64,000 nucleotides of DNA from positions 299,672-363,671 of the forward strand of contig NZ_NJGY01000004.1 in NCBI RefSeq assembly GCF_002250505.1. The letters are read 5' to 3'. Every line of letters starts with the position of its first letter. Positions within the stretch are counted from its first letter, which is position 1. The notes below the pieces were generated by a model that made no database searches, had not been told where the DNA came from, and worked only from the letters and a program-made list of their open reading frames with translations. Made by a program: the position numbers and the translations under genes. Positions 37,280 through 46,576 of the stretch are shown piece by piece. The DNA comes from Janthinobacterium sp. PC23-8. GTDB lineage: Bacteria; Pseudomonadota; Gammaproteobacteria; Burkholderiales; Burkholderiaceae_D.

Positions 37280-38208
37280 GCGCGCCTCGCGCGCGGGTCG
37301 AGCGCCGCGCAGGCCAGGTCGACCACGCAGTTGAACAGCACGAACAGCATGCCCAGCACCAGCGCCGTGCCCTGGATCATGGTCACGTCGCGCGCAAAGA
37401 TGGCGTGCACCAGCGCGTGGCCGATGCCGGGCCAGGCGAAGATGGTCTCCACCAGCACCACACCTTCGACCAGGTACACCAGCTGCACCGCCGTGTAGGC
37501 CACCACCGGCGTGGCGACATTGCGCGCGCCATGGCGCAGCAGGGCGTCGCCGGCGCGCAGTCCTTTGCTGAGCGCAAACGCATAGTAGCTTGACGCGCGC
37601 ACGTCCCGCATGGCGTCGCGCGCCACCCGTGACGACACGGCCGCCAGTCCCAGCGCCAGGGTCAAGGCCGGCAGCAGCAAGCTGCCATGGTCGGCGTGGC
37701 CGGCGGCCGGCAGCGCCCGCAGTTGCACGGCAAACGCCAGCACCAGCAGCAGCGCCAGCACGAACGGCGGCAAGGCGCGCAGCAGTACCGACAACACCAG
37801 GTTGACCCGGTCGAACCAGCCGCCGGGGCGCAAGCCGGCCAGCACGCCAGGCAAAGGCCCCAGCGGCAGCGACAGCAGCACCGCCATCAGGGACAGGCGC
37901 AGGGTCTGGCCCAGCTGCATGCCGATTTCATCGATGACCGGTTGCGCGGTGACCAGCGACACGCCCAGGTCGAAGCGCAACAGCCTGCCCCACCAGTGGG
38001 CCAGCGCGGCCAGCGGCGCGCGGTCCAGCCCCAGTTCGATGCGCACGGCCTGCGCGGCGGCCGCGTCGACCATCTCGTAGCCATAGCGGCCGGCGGCAAT
38101 CCGGTACGCCGTATCGCCGGGCAGCATGCGCGTCATGAAAAAGCACAACGTCCCTACCAGCAGCGCCACCAGCAGCGCCTGTATCAGCGCTTTGAATATC
38201 GTCTTCAT
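37276..38208 (-). CDS. ABC transporter permease (DppB/NikB type)
   Basis: A 310-residue permease. The opening has VGTLCFFMTRMLPGDTAYRIA and the central DAMRDVRASSYYAFALSKGL carries the EAA-type loop. About six hydrophobic segments. Its start overlaps the substrate-binding gene stop by 4 bases. Confidence 0.88.
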   Translation of the reverse strand: MKTIFKALIQALLVALLVGTLCFFMTRMLPGDTAYRIAAGRYGYEMVDAAAAQAVRIELGLDRAPLAALAHWWGRLLRFDLGVSLVTAQPVIDEIGMQLGQTLRLSLMAVLLSLPLGPLPGVLAGLRPGGWFDRVNLVLSVLLRALPPFVLALLLVLAFAVQLRALPAAGHADHGSLLLPALTLALGLAAVSSRVARDAMRDVRASSYYAFALSKGLRAGDALLRHGARNVATPVVAYTAVQLVYLVEGVVLVETIFAWPGIGHALVHAIFARDVTMIQGTALVLGMLFVLFNCVVDLACAALDPRARRA

Positions 38209-39803
38209 GCGACCTGCCAGGTCAATGCGGAAATACGGTAGCTGCGCTCGAACGGGTCGATGCTGGCGCCGGCCACGCGGCGCGAGACGGCCATGGTCTG
38301 GCGGTACCAGACCACGGGAATCACGGGCAGGCCCTGCTGCAGTTCGCGCGCAACCTCGGCGCGCAGGCTCGCCGCTTGCGCGCTGGCGGCCGGTACGCCG
38401 CCGTTCGACAGCCGCGCCAGCGCCTCGGTCAGGGGTGCGCTGTGCCAGCCCATGGCGCCCCAGTCGCCACCTTCGACGCCGTAATCGTCGGCCAGGGTGG
38501 CGACCGGATCGGGCAGGCCGCCGAAATTGCGCGCCACCAGGCCGATTTGCAGCGTGCCGCTGCGGTGGCCGGCCGGGATATCGCTGGAGTTGCCGACCAC
38601 GACTTTGACCGCGATGCCGACCTGGCGCAGTTCTTCCTGCACCGCCGTGGCGATCAAAGGCAGCTCGGGACGGTCGACAAAAGTGGTCAGGTTAACTTCG
38701 AAGCGCCGGCCGTTGCGCAACAAGATGCCGTCGGCACCGGGGACAAAGCCGGCCTGGCGCAGCAGCGCGCGCGCCGCCGCCGGATCGCTGCGCAAGGGCG
38801 GGAGCGCCGGCTGGTGCCACAAGGCCATCGCCGGTGGAAACAATTGAGTCGCGCCCAGGTCGTCGTCGCGCAGCAGCGCGCGCGCAATGCCGGGGCGGTC
38901 CAGCGCCAGGCTGATGGCACGGCGCACGCGCACGTCGTGCAGCAAGGGATGCGCGGCGTTCAGTTTCAGGAAGGTGGTGCGCGGCAGGGGCGCGGCCACC
39001 AGTTGCACCTCGCGCCGGCCCTGCAGGCGGCGGATGCTGGGCGGGTCCAGTGTAAAGGCCAGGTCGGCCTGGCCGCTTTGGAGCATCAGGGTGCGCGTTT
39101 CGGCGCGCGAGACGCTGATATAGCGCGCGCGGCGAACGGCAGGCGGCGCGCCGCGCCACTGCTCGAAAAACGCCACGTCGAATTGCTGCGGCAGCGAGAT
39201 GGCCGTGATGGCATAGGGGCCGCTGCCGACGATGCGCAGCACGCGCCCGTCCGGGCCATACGACGAGGGCGCGAGGAGCTGCGTGCCCGAATGCGTGAAC
39301 AGATAGGGCAATGGCGCATACGGCCGCGCCAGGGTGACAACAATAGCGCCACGCGACACCGCCATGCTGCGGATGCGGGCCAGGCGCAATACACCGGGCA
39401 CGGCCAGCGCGCGCCTGAGCGAGGCCAGCACGGTGCCGGCCGTCAGCGGCGAGCCGTCGTGGAACAATCTGCCCTGGGCGATGAAGAAGCGCCATTCCAG
39501 GCCGTCGTTCGACACTTCCCAGTCGCTGGCCACCGCCGGCAGCAGCCGGCCCTGGTCATCGGCGTCAAGCAGGGTCTGCACCACTTCCATGCGGGTAAAC
39601 ATATAGCCGCCGCGCGACGGTTCGAGGCCCGTCAGCTCCCACGGACCGACCACGGTGAGCGTATCGCCGCTGGCCGGGGCCAGCGCCGCATGCTCGCTCA
39701 GCGGGCCGTCATGCGCGCATGCAAGCGGCAAGGCGACAGACAGCAGCGCGCCGGACAAGCGCTGCAACTGCCGGCGCCGGCCGGGCGAACGGGCATCACT
39801 CAT
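38205..39803 (-). CDS. ABC transporter substrate-binding protein (SBP_bac_5 family)
   Basis: A 532-residue periplasmic binding protein for oligopeptides, nickel or similar ligands. It has an N-terminal export signal (ALLSVALPLACA, possibly a lipoprotein) and family motifs WEVSNDGLEWRFFIAQGRLFHDG, DVRVRRAISLALDRPGIA and RNFGGLPDPVATL. It is first of the four transporter genes, 13 bases after the unknown gene ending at 39817. The start at 39803 (MSDARSPGRRR) is chosen to follow that stop. Ligand unknown. Confidence 0.85.
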   Translation of the reverse strand: MSDARSPGRRRQLQRLSGALLSVALPLACAHDGPLSEHAALAPASGDTLTVVGPWELTGLEPSRGGYMFTRMEVVQTLLDADDQGRLLPAVASDWEVSNDGLEWRFFIAQGRLFHDGSPLTAGTVLASLRRALAVPGVLRLARIRSMAVSRGAIVVTLARPYAPLPYLFTHSGTQLLAPSSYGPDGRVLRIVGSGPYAITAISLPQQFDVAFFEQWRGAPPAVRRARYISVSRAETRTLMLQSGQADLAFTLDPPSIRRLQGRREVQLVAAPLPRTTFLKLNAAHPLLHDVRVRRAISLALDRPGIARALLRDDDLGATQLFPPAMALWHQPALPPLRSDPAAARALLRQAGFVPGADGILLRNGRRFEVNLTTFVDRPELPLIATAVQEELRQVGIAVKVVVGNSSDIPAGHRSGTLQIGLVARNFGGLPDPVATLADDYGVEGGDWGAMGWHSAPLTEALARLSNGGVPAASAQAASLRAEVARELQQGLPVIPVVWYRQTMAVSRRVAGASIDPFERSYRISALTWQVA

Positions 39804-39816
39804 GGCGCCGCGAAGA

Positions 39817-40689
39817 TCAGGAGTAATCGGCGTCGAGCTCGGAACCGGCATAATTTTCCAGATCCTCGAACAGGCTTTTCATGCTGGCGCGCGTAAGGAT
39901 CTTGTGCACCACGGTGCAGCTGCGGCGATAGGATTCGATCCGTTCGAGCAGCACCGGATGGTGCTGCACCGGCACCTTGGCCACCAGCGCCGCCCAGCCT
40001 TGTTCGAAGTCGGGCTTGTTCTTGCGTACCGAGCGCACGAAGCGTTCGAATTCCTTCTGGCCGGTGCGCGCGACGATGCGCCCGCCGCCTTCGATGGCGA
40101 AGATGATGGCCAGCGCGATCACGCCCTCGGCGTTCAGGTCGCTGTCGCTGACGGGACCATGGTCATGGTGGCGGCGCAGCCAGCCGGCCAGGCGCACCAC
40201 GGCCTGCACTTCCTTGCGCTGGCGCAGCTGCAGCGCGTATTTTTCAGCGCCGGACCAGTTCTGGTTCGGATCGGCCTGGCAGATGTCGACAAACAGCTCG
40301 CGCAGGCGGCGCGCCAGGTAAACCGGGTCCTGGTCGTACTCGCCCACCAGCGCGTCTTCGGGCAGCTGCGACAATTCCTTGATCAGGCGAAAACCCACCT
40401 GGAACGCATGTTCGGCGCCATGCTCGACGAGAAAATCGAGCGCGGCCTGGTCGTTTTCCAGGTGCAGCGCATTTTCCAGGCCCAGCGAAACGCAACCCAC
40501 CGTCAGGTACAGGGCCTTCTGGATGCCGTCGGCGGTGCGCTCGTTGGTGAACTTCTCGGCCACCATCGCCGTGATGCCCGTCAGTTCGTCGGCCAGGTTC
40601 AAGCCCGCATCCTCGCGCGGGTCGCCCGGCAGCAGCTTGATGGCGCGCACCAGGCGCGGCAGGTTCTCTACAACTATTGCTGGCAGCAT
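39817..40689 (-). CDS. Unknown protein, fourth gene of the J-domain operon
   Basis: A 290-residue soluble, mostly helical protein without signal peptide or membrane segment. It has repeated charged helices (KALYLTVGCVSLGLENALHL, DPVYLARRLRELFVDICQ) and conserved-looking blocks VRLAGWLRRHHDHGP and VVHKILTRASMKSLFEDLE. I do not recognise a family. Position, strand and spacing (38 bases) tie it to the three genes upstream. Confidence 0.65.
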   Translation of the reverse strand: MLPAIVVENLPRLVRAIKLLPGDPREDAGLNLADELTGITAMVAEKFTNERTADGIQKALYLTVGCVSLGLENALHLENDQAALDFLVEHGAEHAFQVGFRLIKELSQLPEDALVGEYDQDPVYLARRLRELFVDICQADPNQNWSGAEKYALQLRQRKEVQAVVRLAGWLRRHHDHGPVSDSDLNAEGVIALAIIFAIEGGGRIVARTGQKEFERFVRSVRKNKPDFEQGWAALVAKVPVQHHPVLLERIESYRRSCTVVHKILTRASMKSLFEDLENYAGSELDADYS

Positions 40690-40727
40690 CGATGATTCCT
40701 TGCTTTACTTACGTTCACTTGCGTTCA

Positions 40728-41525
40728 TCACGAGAAAATGCCGGTGCCCAGGCTGCGGCGCGCACCGGCGCGTGGCGCGCTGCGGGTGCTCGGCACTTGC
40801 TTGCGCAGGCGGTACAGCAGCTCCTTGGTACTGCGCTGCAAAATCGTCGGCTCTTCGTCCGGGTCGTCCGAGTATTCCGCGTCGGCCAGGTCGGCACTGT
40901 GGCGGAAGTCGGGGAACAGTTCGAACAGCGCGCGGTCCCAGCCGTCTTCATTGGCCTGCGCCAGCTCGATCGCCAGCGGCACCACGTCGTTGTCGGACGA
41001 GGTCACGCCCGTCACATACGGCCCCTTGATGACGATCTCGCCCGCCACTTCAAGGATTTCCTTCGGCGCCATCGAAAACAGGATGGCAAAGGCAGTCGCG
41101 CCCCAGTCGGTGGCCGAGGCTTCCTGCAGCAGTTCGCGGCGGCGCTCAAGGTCGTCGGTGGAAAACACCACGCCGTGGATATGCGCGAACAGCGACTCGG
41201 CGATGCGTTCCGGATCGTCCTCGATCTGGTCGTCGCTCCAGGTGGCGGCAATAAAGGCCAGGCTGTCGGCCCAGGCCTTGGGCGGCACCAGCAAGGTCGC
41301 CAGCGACATCTTGCCGCCGTCGAAACCGGCCAGGTGCAGGGCCGTCACTTGCGGCGGAATCGCGTTCAGCACCTCCACCACGGCCAGGTCGCCGTACTGG
41401 TCGGCCGCGTCGGCAAAGGCCTGCTCGGCGTGGCCCAGGGAACCGGACAGCACCAGCTCCATCACCTGTTTTGTAAGCGCGGGCAGGTTGCTCTTCTGTT
41501 CTGCCTTGTCCTTGTTATCGGCCAT
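40728..41525 (-). CDS. Unknown protein, third gene of the J-domain operon
   Basis: A 265-residue acidic protein ending in a basic tail (RSAPRAGARRSLGTG). The start at 41525 (MADNKDKAEQ) lies inside the end of the previous gene, an 11-base overlap. The body is helical with clusters such as ATWSDDQIEDDPERIAESLF and SDDPDEEP. No family recognised. Confidence 0.65.
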   Translation of the reverse strand: MADNKDKAEQKSNLPALTKQVMELVLSGSLGHAEQAFADAADQYGDLAVVEVLNAIPPQVTALHLAGFDGGKMSLATLLVPPKAWADSLAFIAATWSDDQIEDDPERIAESLFAHIHGVVFSTDDLERRRELLQEASATDWGATAFAILFSMAPKEILEVAGEIVIKGPYVTGVTSSDNDVVPLAIELAQANEDGWDRALFELFPDFRHSADLADAEYSDDPDEEPTILQRSTKELLYRLRKQVPSTRSAPRAGARRSLGTGIFS

Positions 41526-42027
41526 GGTCGTCTCCATCCTGGTCAAACATCTGGGCGAAATCGTCGGTCGCCTGGTCGTCGTCATGATCGTCGTCGCCGT
41601 CGTCATTGGCGGCCAGCTGGTCGAGCGACTGGTCGTCGTCGTCCCACAGGCGCGGGTTCTTGTGCAGGAAAGCGGTGATGATGGCCTGGCGGGCCAGGTC
41701 CGGGAAGCTCTCTTCGATGGCGGCGTACATTTTCGCCGCTTCGGGCGCGGCGCACGAGGCCATCGCAAACACGCGGGCGTTGTCGCCCATTTCATAGTCT
41801 TCGCTTTCGGCCAGCAGGCCCTTCGGATCGCTGAAGGTGATATGGTCGACCAGCGCAAAGGCCAGCATGTTCACGTCTTCGATGCCGCCGCCGCTGGCGT
41901 ATTCGCCGACCAGCGCATCGACCATGCTCTTGTAGTTCTTGCGGTTCGGCGGATCGCCCAGGATGCCTTCGATCTGGCCTTCGAGCTCACGCGACTGATA
42001 GGCGAATTCGGGGTGTACTCTTCTCAT
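41515..42027 (-). CDS. Unknown protein with Asp-rich tail, second gene of the J-domain operon
   Basis: A 170-residue protein with a helical N-terminal domain (about 1-125) and a strikingly acidic tail (DDDDQSLDQLAANDDGDDDHDDD). The start at 42027 (MRRVHPEFAY) excludes an arginine-rich upstream extension. The tail could bind metal or cationic partners. No family recognised; the 3' end overlaps the next gene. Confidence 0.65.
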   Translation of the reverse strand: MRRVHPEFAYQSRELEGQIEGILGDPPNRKNYKSMVDALVGEYASGGGIEDVNMLAFALVDHITFSDPKGLLAESEDYEMGDNARVFAMASCAAPEAAKMYAAIEESFPDLARQAIITAFLHKNPRLWDDDDQSLDQLAANDDGDDDHDDDQATDDFAQMFDQDGDDHGR

Positions 42028-42115
42028 TATGTGCTTTCCAATATGCTGCGCGGCGCTGGTGGGTGGAAGCGCCGTTGTTGTTGTTTTCAGGGTGTGCGGC
42101 CGCAGCCGCGCGCGC

Positions 42116-42409
42116 TCAGTCCGCGGGAAGTACCGTGCCGTGCAGGCGAAACACGCCGCTCCACAGGGCATAGGCTTCCGCTTCGGGATCGATGATGATG
42201 CGGTGGTTGACGCTCTGGTCGTACTCCGCGCGCTTGGCCGGGTCGGCCAGGATCTCATACGCCTTGGTCACGCTCTTGAAGCGCGCCTCGGCGCCGGGAG
42301 CCTGGTTGCGGTCGGGGTGAAAGCGCATCGCCAGCGAACGGTAGACCTTCTTGATCTCGTCGTCGCTGGCATTGGGGGCGACACCGAGGACGTTGTATAA
42401 ATTTTCCAT
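42116..42409 (-). CDS. Short J-domain protein
   Basis: A 97-residue protein, almost entirely a DnaJ J-domain: [21 protein letters not shown], the HPD motif at residues 31-33 (RFHPDRN) and [15 protein letters not shown]. It lacks the Gly/Phe, zinc-finger and client-binding regions, so it would recruit Hsp70 (DnaK) to a specific partner, plausibly one encoded by the next three genes. The start at 42409 follows GGAG by 8 bases. It diverges from glnS. Confidence 0.85.
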   Translation of the reverse strand: MENLYNVLGVAPNASDDEIKKVYRSLAMRFHPDRNQAPGAEARFKSVTKAYEILADPAKRAEYDQSVNHRIIIDPEAEAYALWSGVFRLHGTVLPAD

Positions 42410-42570
42410 GGCAGGCTCCGAAGGCACGTTTTTTGCAAATTAAAGTGGGATTATCCTATAGAACGGCGCGCACGTCGCTGGCACGCCGCTTTCCGGCCGA
42501 AAATTGCGCCCGATAAAGCGGCGTCGGTACGGTAAAATGCTCTTTACTGTCACTCTTCCAGCATTGATCA

Positions 42571-44349
42571 ATGAGCAACGATAAATCGAATACCGCCGCG
42601 CCGGCGCTGGCGCCCAATTTTTTGCGTAACATCATCGAAGCCGACCTGTCCTCGGGCGCCCACGCGCGTCCCGGCCTGCCGCAGGTGATCACGCGTTTCC
42701 CGCCGGAGCCGAACGGCTATCTGCACGTGGGCCACGCCAAGTCGATCTGCGTCAACTTTGGCCTGGCGCGCGATTACGCCGGCCAGTGCAACCTGCGCTT
42801 CGACGACACCAACCCGGCCAAGGAAGAGCAGGAATACGTCGACACCATCATGGACAGCGTGAAATGGCTGGGCTTTGACTGGGAACCGAAAAATGGCGAC
42901 GGCCACAGCCATCTGCATTACGCCAGCGACTATTTCGACCAGCTGTACGCGATGGCCGAATACCTGATCACGGCCGGCTTTGCCTATGTCGACAGCCAGA
43001 GCGCCGAAGACATGGCTGCCAACCGCGGCAACTTTGGCCAGGCCGGCAAGAATTCGCCGTTCCGCGACCGTCCGCGCGAGGAATCGCTGGCGCTGTTCCG
43101 CGCCATGAAGGCGGGCCAGTTCAAGGATGGCGAACACATTCTGCGCGCAAAAGTCAGCGCAGACGCGATGAGTTCGCCCAACATGAACTTGCGCGATCCG
43201 GCCATCTACCGCATCCGCCATGCCCACCACCACCGTACAGGCGACGCCTGGTGCATCTATCCGATGTACGACTACACGCATCCGATCTCGGACGCGCTGG
43301 AAAACATCACCCATTCGATCTGCACCCTGGAATTCCAGGATCACCGCCCGTTCTACGACTGGCTGCTGGCGACCCTGTCCGACGGCGGCTTCTTCGCCTC
43401 GCCGGTGCCGCGCCAGTATGAGTTCTCGCGCCTGAACCTGACGTATATTGTCACCAGCAAGCGCAAGCTGCGCCAGCTGGTGGAAGAAAAAATCGTCGAC
43501 GGCTGGGACGACCCGCGCATGCCGACCCTGGTGGGCATGCGCCGCCGCGGCTATACCCCGGAAGCGATCCAGCTGATGTGCGAACGCACGGGCGTGACCA
43601 AGTCCGACGGCTGGATCGACTACAGCGTGCTCGAAGGCTGTTTGCGCGAAGACCTCGATCCGAAGGCGCCGCGCACGGTGGCCGTGCTGCGTCCTTTGAA
43701 ACTGATCATCGACAATTTCCCCGAAGGCCAAAGCGTGGAATGCACGGCGCCCGTGCACCCGCACTTCCCCGAACGCGGCCTGCGCACTTTCCCGATCTCG
43801 CGCGAGCTATGGATCGAGGAGGACGACTTCATGGAAGTGCCGAACAAGGGCTACTTCCGCCTGTATCCGCCGCTCGACGGCAAGCCCGGCAGCCGCGTGC
43901 GCCTGCGCTACGGCTATGTAATCGAGTGCACGGGCTACGACAAGGACGACAACGGCAAAGTGATCGCCGTCCATTGCAATTATTTTGAGGACAGCAAATC
44001 GGGCACCGAAGGCAGCTCCACCTACAAGGTCAAGGGCAATATGCACTGGGTCAGCGCGCCGACGGCGATCGCCGCCGAAGTACGCCTGTACGACCGCCTG
44101 TTTACCGATCCGCAACCGGACGCGGGCGGCAAGGACTTCAAGCTGGCCTTGAATCCGCTGGCCAAGGAAGTGGTGCAGGCGTGGCTGGAACCGGGCGCGG
44201 AACTGGCGCAGCCGGAAGAACGCTTCCAGTTCGAACGCCATGGCTACTTTGCGGCCGACCGGGTCGACAGCCAGCCGGGCAAGCCGGTGTTCAACCGCAT
44301 CGTGACGCTGAAGGACGCCTGGCAAGCGACGAAGCAAGCTGTTAAATAA
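42571..44349 (+). CDS. glnS: Glutaminyl-tRNA synthetase
   Basis: A 592-residue class I synthetase. The HIGH-type motif is in PPEPNGYLHVGHAKS; the KMSKS-type motif is VTSKRKL near residue 290. The C-terminal anticodon-binding beta-barrels are complete. A TAAAAT-like -10 lies about 40 bases upstream. Confidence 0.96.
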   Translation: MSNDKSNTAAPALAPNFLRNIIEADLSSGAHARPGLPQVITRFPPEPNGYLHVGHAKSICVNFGLARDYAGQCNLRFDDTNPAKEEQEYVDTIMDSVKWLGFDWEPKNGDGHSHLHYASDYFDQLYAMAEYLITAGFAYVDSQSAEDMAANRGNFGQAGKNSPFRDRPREESLALFRAMKAGQFKDGEHILRAKVSADAMSSPNMNLRDPAIYRIRHAHHHRTGDAWCIYPMYDYTHPISDALENITHSICTLEFQDHRPFYDWLLATLSDGGFFASPVPRQYEFSRLNLTYIVTSKRKLRQLVEEKIVDGWDDPRMPTLVGMRRRGYTPEAIQLMCERTGVTKSDGWIDYSVLEGCLREDLDPKAPRTVAVLRPLKLIIDNFPEGQSVECTAPVHPHFPERGLRTFPISRELWIEEDDFMEVPNKGYFRLYPPLDGKPGSRVRLRYGYVIECTGYDKDDNGKVIAVHCNYFEDSKSGTEGSSTYKVKGNMHWVSAPTAIAAEVRLYDRLFTDPQPDAGGKDFKLALNPLAKEVVQAWLEPGAELAQPEERFQFERHGYFAADRVDSQPGKPVFNRIVTLKDAWQATKQAVK

Positions 44350-44363
44350 GCTGTTGCTTGTAC

Positions 44364-44399
44364 AACGAAAAAAAACCGCTGCGGCGGTTTTTTTTCGTT
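44364..44399. terminator. Perfect 16-base-pair terminator after glnS
   Basis: AACGAAAAAAAACCGC (44364-44379), loop TGCG, then GCGGTTTTTTTTCGTT (44384-44399). Both strands carry A/T runs, so it can work in both directions. Confidence 0.93.
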
Positions 44400-44551
44400 T
44401 CAGGCACGATTTTCTTGATCAAAATACTACTAGTTGCCTACACCATCAGTTTTTTATATATCATTGCACGGTTGAGCAATTTACAATGTTCGTGGCGCTG
44501 GCGCAGGCGCTCCGCAGGCCGCGCCGCCACCCGATACCACCTTCGACTTCG

Positions 44552-46402
44552 ATGCGGATTGCGATGCCTGCTGCTGCCAATGGCGAGACCCTGCGTACCA
44601 CTGACAAAAAACCGCTCTGGCTGCTCAGTTGCGTGCTGTCGCTGTGCGTCGGCCTGCTGTTCCATATGGCGGCGTCGATATCGATCGACAACGATGCGCG
44701 CGCGCTGTTCGACAGCCTGGCGCAGGCCACCAGGCAAAATATCAATGTGCGCGTCAAGTCGTACACCGATTTGCTGCGCAGCGCGGCCAGCCTGTTCCTT
44801 GCCAGCGACCAGATCAGCCGCGAGCAATTCCGCGCGTATGTGAGTCACCTGGACTTGCGCAACAACTTTCCCGGCGTGATGAATCTCAATTATTGCAAGG
44901 CGCTCGACGAGGCCCAGCACCGCGCGTTCGAGGCGGCCATGCAGCGCGACTATCCGGCCGGGCACGATGGTTACCCGGCGTTTGCCATCGACCCGCCGGG
45001 GCCGCGCGAGCACTATTGCGTGCTGCTGTATATCGAACCGATCGCCAGCGCGCCGGAAAAATATGGCCATGACATCGCCGTGCGCCCCGCCGTCGCCGCA
45101 GCGCTGGCGCAGTCGCGCGACTCGGGCGAGATCAGCAATTCCGGCCTGCGGGTGCCGATGCCGGGCCGCCCGCAGCTGACCGGCATGGCCATGCGCCTGC
45201 CCGTCTACCGCAATGGCATGCCGGTCGGCACGGTGGCCGAACGCCGCGCCGCCTACCAGGGCTCGGTGGGGCTCGGCTACGACCTGGGACTGATGGTGCA
45301 CGGTCTGCTGGCAGAGATGCCTGTACGCAACGTTCGCCTGACCCTGTTCGATATCGGACCGCAGGCCACCTCGGCACAGGCCCTGGCGCACGATACCCAT
45401 CCCGTGTTCGACAGCGTGCCGGCCGCCCCATCCGTACCCTGGTGGCAGCCGGGCGGCTCGCACGACTACCTGAGCAGCACCATGCTGATCGACTACAACG
45501 GGCGGGTGTGGCAAGCACTGTTCAGTGTGCGCAAGAGCGAGCTGTACACACAGTTCGAAACCTCTCTGCCGTGGCTGGCCCTGCTGGTGGGCTTTACCGG
45601 CAGCATGCTGCTCTACACCGTGTTGCACACGCTGGCCTCGTCGCGCCTGCGCGCCATCCGCATGGCTACCGGGATGACCGAGGAATTACGCGCCAGCCAG
45701 TTGCGCCTGCAGCAATCGCACCAGAAACTGCGCCGCCTGGCGGCCCACGCCGACCATATCAAGGAGGAAGAGCGCAAGCGCATCGCGCGTGAAATTCATG
45801 ATGACCTTGGGCAAAACCTGCTGGTGCTGCGCATCGACGCCGACATGCTGGCCTCGCGCACGCAGCAACGCCATCCGCGCCTGCATGCGCGCGCCCGCGC
45901 CACCTTGCGCCAGATCGACGCCACCATCAAGAGCGTGCGCCAGATCATCAACGACTTGCGCCCCACCGTGCTGGACCTGGGCGTGAACGCCGCCGTGGAA
46001 TGGCAGGCGGCGCAGTTCCGCTTGCGCACGGGGATTGTCTGCGAGATCAGCGAAAGCCATGGCGACATCAGCCTGAGCGACCAGTGCGCCACCGCCCTGT
46101 TCCGCATCCTGCAAGAATCATTGAGCAATATTTCACAGCACGCCAAGGCCAGCCGGGTACAGATCAAGCTGGAAAAATACCGCGACAGCATCTCGATGAC
46201 CGTCAGCGACAATGGCGTGGGCGCCGGCGCCGACAGGCGTAACAAGCAGGGCTCGTTTGGCCTGGTCGGTATCGAGGAGCGCATCAAGCTGCTGGGCGGC
46301 ACCTTCCTGATCGACAGCAGTCCCGGCGCGGGCATGACCGTGCAAGTAACCGTGCCGCTGGCGGCCGGCACGCAAGACCTTCCGCCAGGCGCCGCCAGGT
46401 AA
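44552..46402 (+). CDS. CHASE-domain sensor histidine kinase (NarX-type HisKA_3)
   Basis: A 616-residue membrane kinase. A first membrane segment near 28-46 leads into a CHASE-type extracellular domain (AQATRQNINVRVKSYTDLLR, FPGVMNLNYCKAL, GLRVPMPGRPQLTGMAMRLP), then a second segment near 345-370. The HisKA_3 box is REIHDDLGQNLLVLRID and the ATPase domain has DNGVGAG and GLVGIEERIKLLGG. CHASE domains sense small molecules. No response regulator is adjacent, so it is an orphan here. The start is uncertain: ATG at 44486 would add 22 residues. Confidence 0.83.
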   Translation: MRIAMPAAANGETLRTTDKKPLWLLSCVLSLCVGLLFHMAASISIDNDARALFDSLAQATRQNINVRVKSYTDLLRSAASLFLASDQISREQFRAYVSHLDLRNNFPGVMNLNYCKALDEAQHRAFEAAMQRDYPAGHDGYPAFAIDPPGPREHYCVLLYIEPIASAPEKYGHDIAVRPAVAAALAQSRDSGEISNSGLRVPMPGRPQLTGMAMRLPVYRNGMPVGTVAERRAAYQGSVGLGYDLGLMVHGLLAEMPVRNVRLTLFDIGPQATSAQALAHDTHPVFDSVPAAPSVPWWQPGGSHDYLSSTMLIDYNGRVWQALFSVRKSELYTQFETSLPWLALLVGFTGSMLLYTVLHTLASSRLRAIRMATGMTEELRASQLRLQQSHQKLRRLAAHADHIKEEERKRIAREIHDDLGQNLLVLRIDADMLASRTQQRHPRLHARARATLRQIDATIKSVRQIINDLRPTVLDLGVNAAVEWQAAQFRLRTGIVCEISESHGDISLSDQCATALFRILQESLSNISQHAKASRVQIKLEKYRDSISMTVSDNGVGAGADRRNKQGSFGLVGIEERIKLLGGTFLIDSSPGAGMTVQVTVPLAAGTQDLPPGAAR

Positions 46403-46576
46403 CTATCAAGATGCCAGTGACCAGCCCGACCCGGGCGGCGCCACTGGCTTGCGCCAAGCTCGATTCGATGCAATATTAATGCTTTCTCAACTGACTTTTC
46501 CAGGAGCCGCCGCGACCAGCCAGCCCCACGCCACCCCCTTGCGCAGTATTTCCAATGACACTATTAAAGGATATTC

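Noticed and set aside
46413-46448. GCCAGTG/CACTGGC hairpin after the CHASE kinase as terminator
   Set aside because: The loop is long (22 bases) and there is no T run.
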